This document shows, piece after piece, positions 1-7,323 of a DNA stretch of 64,000 nt. The position numbers and the translations under genes were made by a program. The notes under the pieces are model-generated. The model saw only the letters and a list, made by a program, of their open reading frames with translations. It did no database searches and was not told where the DNA came from. Source of the DNA: Mesorhizobium shangrilense. Lineage in GTDB: Bacteria > Pseudomonadota > Alphaproteobacteria > Rhizobiales > Rhizobiaceae. The stretch's first letter is position 1, and each line of letters starts with the position of its first letter. Location: positions 124,001-188,000 of the forward strand of contig NZ_JBEWSZ010000003.1 in the NCBI RefSeq assembly GCF_040537815.1, read 5' to 3'.

Positions 1-171
1 ATCGATCTCAGCCAACGCGTGTTCGCCGCGCCTGCTGACCAGCGCCATGCGCGCTTCGAGCACACAGGTCGCCGCAACCAGACGGATTGGATCGGAGACA
101 AGTGCCGTTTCAAGCCTTGCTGCCTCGGGCTCACTGCACAGGATCGCCACCATGGCTGAGGTGTCGATCAC
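1..171 (-). CDS. vapC: VapC-like PIN-domain toxin, N-terminal part (runs off left edge)
   Basis: The first 57 codons of a PIN-domain ribonuclease toxin are visible; the rest lies beyond the window. The translation from the GTG at 171 begins VIDTSAMVAIL, which carries the first conserved acidic residue of the PIN fold. CVLEARMAL follows further on with the second acidic residue. VapC toxins cleave RNA and are neutralised by the VapB made from the gene just upstream. The start codon almost abuts the vapB stop, so the two genes are translationally coupled. GTG is the best start because no in-frame ATG precedes the PIN motif. The family call is good; the target RNA cannot be inferred. Confidence 0.82.
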   Translation of the reverse strand, partial: MIDTSAMVAILCSEPEAARLETALVSDPIRLVAATCVLEARMALVSRRGEHALAEID

Positions 172-173
172 AA

Positions 174-431
174 TCAGTTGGGAATTCCGTGTTCGTCGTA
201 ACCGATGATCTCCTCGTTCGTGCGATTATCCAGATCGGGCAACCGCGCCAGTCTCTCCCGGATCGCGCGCAGTTCCGCGAGCAGACGCTCCTGCGCAGTG
301 TCACCGAAACCCAGGCGATGCAGGCGCTCGCTCAGGGCCTGATGAATGGCCGCAGTCTTGCTGATGCCCTGGCGGCGTGCGAGCTCGTCGGCGAGGGCGA
401 CGGTTGCCGGATTTTTGATGTTGAGGGACAC
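174..431 (-). CDS. vapB: VapB-family antitoxin
   Basis: This 85-residue protein starts VSLNIKNPATVALADELA, the usual opening of VapB antitoxins of the PSK-type transcription-factor family, whose N-terminus binds the operator while the C-terminal tail inhibits VapC. An in-frame ATG at 476 exists, but the GTG at 431 has a GGAG ribosome-binding site about seven bases upstream and coincides with the usual family start. The tail (LPDLDNRTNEEIIGYDEHG) is charged, as expected for the toxin-wrapping part. It is encoded directly before vapC. A perfect inverted repeat at 499-515 lies upstream and may be its autoregulatory operator. Confidence 0.85.
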   Translation of the reverse strand: MSLNIKNPATVALADELARRQGISKTAAIHQALSERLHRLGFGDTAQERLLAELRAIRERLARLPDLDNRTNEEIIGYDEHGIPN

Positions 432-498
432 GACAGGCTCCAAAAGTCTACCTTTCTGGCAGTTTCTACCCAGCATTTCTAGATTGTCAATAATGAAT

Positions 499-515
499 GA
501 TAATGCAACATTATC
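499..515. promoter_or_regulatory. Inverted repeat upstream of vapB, possible operator
   Basis: GATAATG and CATTATC form perfect 7-bp arms around a 3-bp centre, within an AT-rich stretch between divergent vapB and the DUF1403 gene. VapB proteins usually repress their own operon through such inverted repeats; that this is the site is inference. Confidence 0.4.
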
Positions 516-599
516 GCTCGTTTTAGCCGCGCGACAGGCTGTGCGTTTTGATGCGAAATTGATGGCAGAAAGCGCACGGCCGCTTTACCCTCTTCAGCA

Positions 600-1553
600 A
601 TGATTCGCCTCGATCCCGCGACCGCCAGTCCAGCCGCGCCGCCGACCGTCCCGACCTGGGCGCTCGCCGGCGGCGCGCCCAGCGACGCCGACGCCGCGTT
701 CCACGCAGGCGCCGCACTGGCTTCAATCGACAGCCTTGCCCGCGCGCAGCCTGCCTGGGCCGGTGCCTGGCGCCAGCGGTTGGCGCTCAACTGCGCCGCT
801 GCCAGCATGCGGCTTGCCGGCCGAGCCGAGGACGCGGCCGCCTTGCGCGATGCCTGGCAGCTGTGCCCGGCCGGCGCCGACTCCGGTCCCGCCGGCGCCA
901 TCTATGGCGCATGGCGGCAGCTCGCCGTGCAGCCGCCCGCCGCCAGCGCCGATCGGCTCGGAAAGATTGTCGAGCAGCTTGGCCTCCATTGGGACGGCGC
1001 GGCGCTCGCTGTGGTGTGCACGGAGATCGAAAAACTGACGGGGTCGCGGCGGCCGGCGCCGTTCGCCGCCGCGGCGATCGCCACTCAAATTGTCGCCATT
1101 AGCCCCGATGCCGAGCTCTTCGCCTGGTGGCTGGCCGACCAGGTGCTGGCGCAAAGCCTGCGCTGGCCGCGGCCGCTGCCGCTCCTGATGGCGCGGGCTT
1201 TTGGCCCGGCCTTCCGCACAGAGACCGGCGGCAGCAAGCGGCTCCGACCCGGCGACAAAGGTTTTGAGCGCGCGGTCTGCGTCGCTCTGGTTCAGGCGGG
1301 GGCCGATGCCTGCCGGCTGGCCGCCGAGCTGTCACGCCGCGCCGAAAAACTCCTGGCCGTGGCGCCAAGGCTGCGCGCCAAGGGCGCCGGCGACGTGATC
1401 TTTCTGCTGCTCAACGAAGACGCCGTCTCCGGCTCGCTGACGACCAACAACCTGTCGCGTTTTGGCTCGCGTCGGCTGTTCGAACGGCTGCAACATCTGG
1501 AGGCCGTGCGAGAGCTGTCTGGCCGCACCAGTTTCCGGCTGTTTGGGCTATAA
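600..1553 (+). CDS. DUF1403 family protein
   Basis: A 317-residue alanine-rich protein that I recognise as a member of the DUF1403 family, found mostly on rhizobial plasmids and islands next to an scpB-like gene, as here. The function of the family is unknown. The sequence is mostly helical with no signal peptide or clear membrane segment. A conserved-looking patch, LLPLLMARAF followed by LRPGDKGFERA, lies around residues 200-240. A C-terminal GDVIFLLLNEDAV segment precedes the end. The downstream gene starts three bases after the stop, so the two are co-transcribed. The association with an ScpB-like protein suggests a role with DNA or chromosome maintenance, but this is inference only. Confidence 0.72.
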   Translation: MIRLDPATASPAAPPTVPTWALAGGAPSDADAAFHAGAALASIDSLARAQPAWAGAWRQRLALNCAAASMRLAGRAEDAAALRDAWQLCPAGADSGPAGAIYGAWRQLAVQPPAASADRLGKIVEQLGLHWDGAALAVVCTEIEKLTGSRRPAPFAAAAIATQIVAISPDAELFAWWLADQVLAQSLRWPRPLPLLMARAFGPAFRTETGGSKRLRPGDKGFERAVCVALVQAGADACRLAAELSRRAEKLLAVAPRLRAKGAGDVIFLLLNEDAVSGSLTTNNLSRFGSRRLFERLQHLEAVRELSGRTSFRLFGL

Positions 1554-1555
1554 CG

Positions 1556-2235
1556 ATGAGCCAAGCGTCCGCCCGCCGCAAGTCGATCGATCAGCCAACG
1601 CTGCTTGACACCGAGCTAGATCACCTGCCGCCAGACCTGCGCTGGCGCGAGTGGATGGGCCGCGTCGAAGCGGTGATCTTTGCCGCCAGCGAACCGGTGA
1701 CACGTAGTGTCCTCGCGCGGGTGGTGGGGAAGAACTGCAATCTCGAGCTGATCATCGACGACATCCGCGCCGAACTCGCCGGCCGCCCCTATGATTTGGT
1801 GTCGGTCGCAGGCGGCTGGCAGCACCGGACTAAAAAGGCCTTTGGAGACATCATTCACGCCGCCTTTGGCACGGCCGGGAAGGGGACAAAAGAACTGTCG
1901 CAGTCGGAGGCGCTGGTCTTGATGTGCATTGCCTATTTCCAGCCGATCACGCGTGGCGAACTGTCCAGCTTCTTTGGCAAGGAGGTGTCGCGCGATCTGA
2001 TCGGCGTGCTACGGGGACAGGAGCTGATCGCCTCGGGCCGCGCAGCCCGCAGCCGGGCGCCCCCTACACCTATGTGACGACGAAGACTTTTCTGTCGCAG
2101 TTCGGGCTGGACACGCTGCGCCAGCTGCCGGATTTCGAGGGGCTCGAGGACGCAGGGCTGCTGTCGAAGGAGAAACTGCTGGCCGGCGACATCATGCCCG
2201 AGTTTGCCGATCGGGATGACGAACAGGTTGAGTAA
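1556..2235 (+). pseudogene. ScpB-like protein, disrupted by a frameshift
   Basis: The first reading frame (1556-2077, 173 residues) matches ScpB-like proteins with two winged-helix halves. EAVIFAASEPVTRSVLARVV is followed by ALVLMCIAYFQPITRGELS and LRGQELIASG. At that point the family continues PRSPQPGAPYTYVTT, and exactly that sequence is present in the next frame and runs to 2235 (FEGLEDAGLLSKEKLLAGD). One missing C in the GGGCC run at about 2035-2039 restores the full protein. ScpB is the kleisin-associated partner of SMC; plasmid versions such as this have no SMC partner here. The lesion may be a genuine mutation or a sequencing error. If real, the product lacks its last 65 or so residues. 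Confidence 0.8.
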
Positions 2236-2401
2236 AGATGGGGCGCGAAGAGGCTTTGCGATGCGCTCCGCGCCGGAGGCGGACCCCAAGCCGGCTTGGT
2301 TTCCGCTTCGCCGGTGCTGCCATTGCGCGCGCTCTAGCAACCTGGGGCAGGCCCATAGAATTTGAGGCCGCCGCTCCCGCGTGGGTTCAACGTCGGCCTG
2401 A

Positions 2402-4039
2402 TCAGGCCGCGATACCCAGATTGCGCTTTAATCTTGACCAGAAATTCGGCAGGACAAACATAAAACACGCCAATAGGGTTCCCCAAATGGCCCGCTTCCA
2501 TGGATGCTCTGAGGCCAATGCGTCGCTGATGAAGAACATCCAAACGATGATCACAGAAAACAGCCACGCCGGCGTGGCCTCTTCGCCGGGTGGGGGGCGA
2601 ACCCCGGCCGGGACATGAAAGTCGCGGAGAGACTCGCTGTTTGCGTCGCCGCGCGCAAACAGACGTAACATGCTGCAGGGCGGAAGCGCGCGTCGGAAAA
2701 GGCGCCAGCGGGCGAGCGGCGCGAGGCGAGGCCGATACACCCGCGGCTTGGCCGCAGCTTGTATGTCGTATAGGCGGAGTTCCGCCTTGGCCACACGATA
2801 ACCGTGACGCAACAGGGCTTCCGTTCGGCGCTGGTTGAAATTCAGTGTTCCTGTCAAGAGACCGCCCAGTGAAACGCGCGGAGCGAACACAACGATCTTA
2901 ACCCGGCTGAGCCATGCATTCAGAACCTCCGGTGCTTGTGGCATTCTCGGACCGTCGGCGAACAAAGTCTGGATCAGGACGTTTCGAGTATGTTCCTGCA
3001 CGTCGAACGGTCCTGGCCGCAAGCGGATGAGCCACAATTCATCAATCTCATGGGGAACCATCGGAAAGACTGGCGTGTTATCCGCAACGCCGCCATCGAC
3101 GTACGTCTTGTTGTCGATAACCGCGTGGCTGAAAATCCCGAATGGCAATGCAGCGCTGGCATAGCCGAATTGCGCCTTAAGATTGGCTGGCGCTGCGTGC
3201 AACGCAGCGTAATGAGCTTTGAACACTCCGGGCGTGGGCAATGCAAAGTGCGGGGAATTTGGTGGAAATTCCCGCGCGACCGTCACGTAAGTCGGGATCC
3301 GCAGATCCGACTGGAGGAAGCGAGCAACCTGTGTGTAGAGAAGCTTTCCTTCCATCAGGGTCGTCTCGATCCGGACAGGCAGGCGCATCACCGCCAGGAT
3401 GGCGCCGCACACCAGCAGCTCATTGAGTCCGATCCGGATCTCGCGCGTGACCAGGCCGGCAAATGTCAGAACCAGCCAAGCCACCGCGACAAGCAGCCTT
3501 GTGGTGGCCAGAAGGACGATGCCGTCAACAATGAGCTGTCTTGTGCGGTTGTCCCAGCCTACAACGGGCAGTTCATTCGCAAAGGCGCAGAGCGCAACGA
3601 TAGGAATGCACAGAACTGAAATCAGCTTTCCCCAGAAGGGAAGCACGTCAATGTACAAGAACCAGGCTAGCAATCCGACTCCGAGCGAGAACACGACGTC
3701 GCGTCCAATTTGCGGTCGCCCCTCTGGATCAACATTTTTTACATAGCTGACGAAGAGTTTGCCCGCGACGCAAGCGACCTTGATCAGACGACGCAAGCAA
3801 CCATCCGGCGAACGTCCAAAAAAGCCGCTGTGGTCGATCTCCTTCCAGGCCTTGATCCCCTCTTCGACCTTTCCGGTCGACCAGATGATGGCGCACAGCC
3901 CTCCGGCCGAGGTCCCCGCAACAGCGGAGAATTCGATCTCTCGGTCTTGGAAGGCCTTCATACAACCGAGGGCGAAGGCACCCTTTGCACCACCCCCCTC
4001 GATCACCAGTCCGCGCCGAACCGATTTGCTCACTGTCAT
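2402..4039 (-). CDS. Patatin-like phospholipase with internal membrane segments
   Basis: This 545-residue protein opens with the patatin oxyanion-hole motif EGGGAKGAFALG (residues 14-25). The nucleophile elbow GTSAG has the catalytic serine at about 44. The second catalytic residue appears in VDGGVADNTPVFPM (Asp about 315), so the Ser-Asp dyad is complete. Between the two catalytic parts are about four hydrophobic stretches (about 114-134, 138-156, 172-195 and 205-220), and two more occur near the C-terminus. The enzyme therefore probably sits in the inner membrane with its active site on one face. Patatins hydrolyse acyl esters of membrane lipids. It is transcribed away from the DUF4236 gene, and no operon partner is evident. 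The substrate is unknown. Confidence 0.85.
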   Translation of the reverse strand: MTVSKSVRRGLVIEGGGAKGAFALGCMKAFQDREIEFSAVAGTSAGGLCAIIWSTGKVEEGIKAWKEIDHSGFFGRSPDGCLRRLIKVACVAGKLFVSYVKNVDPEGRPQIGRDVVFSLGVGLLAWFLYIDVLPFWGKLISVLCIPIVALCAFANELPVVGWDNRTRQLIVDGIVLLATTRLLVAVAWLVLTFAGLVTREIRIGLNELLVCGAILAVMRLPVRIETTLMEGKLLYTQVARFLQSDLRIPTYVTVAREFPPNSPHFALPTPGVFKAHYAALHAAPANLKAQFGYASAALPFGIFSHAVIDNKTYVDGGVADNTPVFPMVPHEIDELWLIRLRPGPFDVQEHTRNVLIQTLFADGPRMPQAPEVLNAWLSRVKIVVFAPRVSLGGLLTGTLNFNQRRTEALLRHGYRVAKAELRLYDIQAAAKPRVYRPRLAPLARWRLFRRALPPCSMLRLFARGDANSESLRDFHVPAGVRPPPGEEATPAWLFSVIIVWMFFISDALASEHPWKRAIWGTLLACFMFVLPNFWSRLKRNLGIAA

Positions 4040-4225
4040 CGCTTACCCCACGAAGATTGCGGACAGCTGTTCTTGGAACCGTTGGTTTTGAATGACTTTG
4101 CGCCTGCAGCATTGACAAAGCAATGTCTAACGATTGGCCTCATCTTCTTTCGTTCTGCAGAAGTGCTTGAGGCCGCCTCAAGCACTTGCTAGTCTTGCTC
4201 CGTCAAAGCCGGCGTGGGGACGCTT

Positions 4226-5029
4226 GTGGGGTTTCGCTATCGAAAGTCGGTGCGGCTTGTGCCGGGCGTTCGCCTGAACGTCACAGGCAAAGGCTTGAGC
4301 AGCGCCTCATTCGGCAAACCCGGGGCCACGCTGAACATGGGCCGCCGGGGTACGCGTAGCACGGTCGGGATACCAGGTTCTGGATTTTCGTACTCCTCGG
4401 GAGGGGGCAAGTCCTCTTTGCTTCCGGGTCTCATTTTCGCAGCGCTCTTTGTACTGTTCTATCATGCCGCCCGCGGCAGCCGGACCGCCCAAGTGACTCT
4501 GCTGCTCATCGGACTTGGAGCAGTCGTCCTGTTCGTGTCCGGAGGGCATCCAGAAAGCGGATCAGCCGATAGTAAGATTGTCGCCCTTCAGGTGCCAACG
4601 ACAGCAACAGAGATGCGACCAACGTCAAGCTCGAACGCGCCTATCACCGCGACAAACACGACGAAGCAGGATCAGCCGGAGACCACGACGAATCCTACCG
4701 TGTCGGTAGCAATTGAAACGCCGGCAGCCGCTCAGCCTGACCCCATTCAGGAAGCCGCGCCGTCTGTCGGCGTCGGGCCTTCAGTCTCGAGCGCTTCGGT
4801 GTCGGCGGAGCCGAATGTCGTTGTGCTGAAAACCGCCAATGTTCGGTCGGCGCCCTCACTTTCTGGTGCTGTTTTGGTCCAGTTGCCCGCGGGAACGTCA
4901 TTGAGCGTCGTCGAGATCAGCGGACATTGGGCAAAAGTGCGCCGAGGCGACGATGTTCTGGGCTGGATCAACCAGACACTGCTTGATGGCGCGCCAGAGG
5001 TACCCCCTGCCACAGCCTATTCCCAGTAA
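4226..5029 (+). CDS. DUF4236 and SH3-domain membrane protein
   Basis: The N-terminus, from the GTG at 4226 (read as MGFRYRKSVRLVPGVRLN), is a typical DUF4236 domain with its GTRSTVGIPGSGFSYS signature. Two hydrophobic segments follow, LLPGLIFAALFVLF and VTLLLIGLGAVVLFV. Then comes a long Thr/Pro/Ala-rich linker and a C-terminal bacterial SH3 domain (LKTANVRSAPS to DVLGWINQTLL). A GTG 12 bases earlier is also possible, but the family normally begins at MGF. Bacterial SH3 domains often bind cell-wall material, so a cell-envelope role is likely; the exact function is unknown. Its 3' end overlaps the convergent SH3 gene by 13 bp. The two proteins share the SH3 architecture and may be functionally linked. 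Confidence 0.75.
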   Translation: MGFRYRKSVRLVPGVRLNVTGKGLSSASFGKPGATLNMGRRGTRSTVGIPGSGFSYSSGGGKSSLLPGLIFAALFVLFYHAARGSRTAQVTLLLIGLGAVVLFVSGGHPESGSADSKIVALQVPTTATEMRPTSSSNAPITATNTTKQDQPETTTNPTVSVAIETPAAAQPDPIQEAAPSVGVGPSVSSASVSAEPNVVVLKTANVRSAPSLSGAVLVQLPAGTSLSVVEISGHWAKVRRGDDVLGWINQTLLDGAPEVPPATAYSQ

Positions 5030-5613
5030 CAACCAGAACCATCGCCGGAGCGGCTGTAGGCACTGCGCCCACCGCACAGGCTGCCGTCAGCCATGAGGTC
5101 GTAGGGGCAGTCACACTTGCCTGCATAAGGATCTCGCACCGGATCGCCCCTCACACTTCTGGGCTTGATCCTCTGGGCGGATTGCGAGGGCTGGCTAACG
5201 GATGGGTTTGACGGCAATGACACCGGCGTGACGGCGGTTAGATAGCCTTCCTGGATCCAGCCAGCCTTGGCGGAAACAGTGACATTGTACCAGCCATTGT
5301 CCCAATTGTTGGTCTGAATCAGCTCGCCCACGCCGAGCGTCTCCAGCACTGGCGCGGAGGGATCAGGCGCTCCGCGGACGCGAACCTTTGCGGTGGTGTA
5401 GAGCCACTGGACCTTCGGGCGATTTATGTCCGGAGACTTGTAGGCGATGGACGTATTCGACGGCTGTGTGGGAACCGATCGTGGCGTTTGTGTCGGCGAG
5501 AGGGTCGTACCAGGTGAGGACGACGGCTTTGTCGAAAGCTTGGCTGGGGACAGCCACCAGCCCACCGCGCAAACCAAGGCAATCGCCCAGCCAATCTTTT
5601 CTTGGCGCCCCAT
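5017..5613 (-). CDS. Signal-anchored SH3-domain protein with Cys-rich tail
   Basis: The start is the ATG at 5613, which has a GGAGAGG ribosome-binding site and is followed directly by a membrane anchor or signal segment (IGWAIALVCAVGWWLS). A Ser/Thr/Pro-rich linker leads to a bacterial SH3 domain (TTAKVRVRGAPDPSAPVLE to KAGWIQEGYLTAV). The end is a short cysteine-rich module, GKCDCPYDLMADGSLCGGRS, which recurs at the tails of secreted bacterial proteins. The layout points to an exported or periplasmic protein that binds peptidoglycan or another polymer. It is convergent with the DUF4236-SH3 gene. The longer reading frame extending to 5823 has no good start and looks noncoding. Confidence 0.68.
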   Translation of the reverse strand: MGRQEKIGWAIALVCAVGWWLSPAKLSTKPSSSPGTTLSPTQTPRSVPTQPSNTSIAYKSPDINRPKVQWLYTTAKVRVRGAPDPSAPVLETLGVGELIQTNNWDNGWYNVTVSAKAGWIQEGYLTAVTPVSLPSNPSVSQPSQSAQRIKPRSVRGDPVRDPYAGKCDCPYDLMADGSLCGGRSAYSRSGDGSGCYWE

Positions 5614-5857
5614 AGCCCTCTCCAAGGCAATACAGAGCAGATCAATGGAGGAAAGTCGAATCGGTCCAGGGATTCGTATCGGCAAGTGATTTGACAGCAG
5701 AAACAGCGACTCTATAGAAGTGAGTTGGGCGATCAAAGCGGGGGGATATGGGTGCGGGGAGCCGCGCCGATCATTCCCTTTGCGCAACGGCGAGACGTGG
5801 CCAGGGCGGGATTGCCCGCCCATTGGTCTGGCGTGTCTGAGTTAAGGGGGGTAAATA

Positions 5858-6526
5858 GTGTCTAATCCATTCGATCAGGTCCCGTTCGGGGCTGCCGAGT
5901 TCGCCGACAATCCGGAGCCACGGTGTCCTTGCCTGCTGTTGCTTGACACTTCCGGTTCCATGCAGGGTCGGCCCATCGAGGCGCTCAACCAGGGGCTCGT
6001 TGCATTCAAGGACGAGCTGGCGACTGACAGCCTAGCAATGAAGCGCGTTGAAGTGGCGATCGTGACGTTCGGACCAGTGAACACAGTTGCTGAATTCCAG
6101 ACCGCTGACCTTTTCACGCCGACGAGGCTGTCGACCACGGGCGATACGCCTATGGGTGCAGCAATCGAGCATGGCTTGGAAATGCTTCGGCGCCGCAAGG
6201 ATGAATACAAGGCAAACGGCATCTCGTACTATCGGCCTTGGGTGTTTCTGATCACGGACGGCGCGCCGACCGATAGCGTGGTGGCCGCCGAACAGGCGAT
6301 CAAGGCGGGTGAGGCGGCAAAGGCCTTTTCATTCTTCGCCGTCGGCGTCGAAGGTGCCAACATGGACATCCTTGCGAAACTATCGACCCGGCAACCCTTG
6401 AAGCTGGATGGGCTCAAGTTCCGGGAACTGTTTTCCTGGCTCTCCGCCTCTCTCTCGGGCGTGTCCCAGTCGCAAGTCGGCCAGACGGTCGCGCTGCAGT
6501 CGCCGGCGGGCTGGGCGGAGGTTTGA
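5858..6526 (+). CDS. VWA-domain protein of the TerY type
   Basis: A 222-residue protein built almost entirely of one von Willebrand A domain. The metal-ion-dependent adhesion site is intact: DTSGS (Asp 30, Ser 32, Ser 34), Thr 97 in TTGDTPMG and Asp 134 in LITDG. It starts with a GTG preceded by a run of G bases (AAGGGGGG). The stop codon overlaps the ATG of the phosphatase gene (TGATG), and that gene in turn overlaps the kinase gene. This VWA/PP2C/kinase order is the TerY-P triad known from work on tellurite-resistance-related stress systems. In that scheme the VWA protein is thought to be a metal-dependent adaptor whose state is set by phosphorylation. The biological trigger is not known. 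Confidence 0.83.
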   Translation: MSNPFDQVPFGAAEFADNPEPRCPCLLLLDTSGSMQGRPIEALNQGLVAFKDELATDSLAMKRVEVAIVTFGPVNTVAEFQTADLFTPTRLSTTGDTPMGAAIEHGLEMLRRRKDEYKANGISYYRPWVFLITDGAPTDSVVAAEQAIKAGEAAKAFSFFAVGVEGANMDILAKLSTRQPLKLDGLKFRELFSWLSASLSGVSQSQVGQTVALQSPAGWAEV

Positions 6527-7323
6527 TGTCGTGGCGGATTGCGTCGGCGAGCGCAATCGGCACCTCGCATATCTCCGTCGGTAAGCCCTGCCAGGACAAT
6601 GCCGTCCATTCTTTGCTGGATGGCCCCGAAGGCCAGGTTCTGACGGCTGTCGTGTGCGACGGTGCTGGCAGCGCCGCGTATTCTGAGGTCGGGTCCTGGC
6701 TTGCCAGTCAGACCCTGCTGGAGCTGGTCTTCGTGCATTTCGCGGAGCAGGGGACCGTAAGCCAGATCAACCGGGACAAGGTTCTCGGCTGGGTGACCGA
6801 CATTGCGGAGCGCATCTCCGCCCACGCCGATGGCCTCGACCATTCTGCGAGAGACTATGCCTGCACGCTACTCGCCGCGATCCTCGGACCGGACAGCGCC
6901 GTGTTCCTGCAGATCGGGGACGGGGCGATGGTGGTGTCTCATGGCCAGGAAGACGGATGGTCCTATGTTTTCTGGCCACAGCACGGCGCCTACGCCAACA
7001 CCACCAACTTCGTAACTTCGCCTGGCCTCGCCGACCTGCTGGAGTTTGAATTCGCGCCGCGGCGCATCGACGAGGTGGCGCTTTTCTCGGACGGCATCGA
7101 GAACCTCGTGTTGCACCAAGCCTCACGCAGTGTCCACCAGCCGTTTTTCGACGCTATGTTCCCGGCAGTCAGAAATTCATGCTCGCCCGGCGAAGACCCA
7201 GAGTTGTCCAGCGGCCTAAAGGCCTATCTGTCCTCGCCGCGGATCTGCGAGCGCACGGACGATGACAAGTCTTTGATCCTGGCGAGCCGGTCGACATCCC
7301 AACCGGCGCCGGTGCCCCAATGA
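6526..7323 (+). CDS. PP2C-family serine/threonine phosphatase
   Basis: This 265-residue protein has the PP2C layout. The N-terminal SHISVGKPCQDNA segment is the usual 'bypass of substrate' start. VVCDGAGSAAYSEVGSWLAS carries the first metal-binding Asp-Gly (residues 45-46). LQIGDGAMVV and VALFSDGIENL supply the later acidic residues. It would remove phosphate from the partners in the same operon, most likely the VWA protein or the kinase itself. The ATG at 6526 overlaps the stop of the VWA gene, and its own stop overlaps the start of the kinase gene, so the three are made in fixed ratio. No transmembrane segment is visible, so it is probably cytoplasmic. Confidence 0.87.
   Translation: MSWRIASASAIGTSHISVGKPCQDNAVHSLLDGPEGQVLTAVVCDGAGSAAYSEVGSWLASQTLLELVFVHFAEQGTVSQINRDKVLGWVTDIAERISAHADGLDHSARDYACTLLAAILGPDSAVFLQIGDGAMVVSHGQEDGWSYVFWPQHGAYANTTNFVTSPGLADLLEFEFAPRRIDEVALFSDGIENLVLHQASRSVHQPFFDAMFPAVRNSCSPGEDPELSSGLKAYLSSPRICERTDDDKSLILASRSTSQPAPVPQ

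Noticed and set aside
2936..3619. Plus-strand frame of 227 codons inside the patatin gene
   Set aside because: Antisense shadow; the minus-strand frame carries the patatin motifs.
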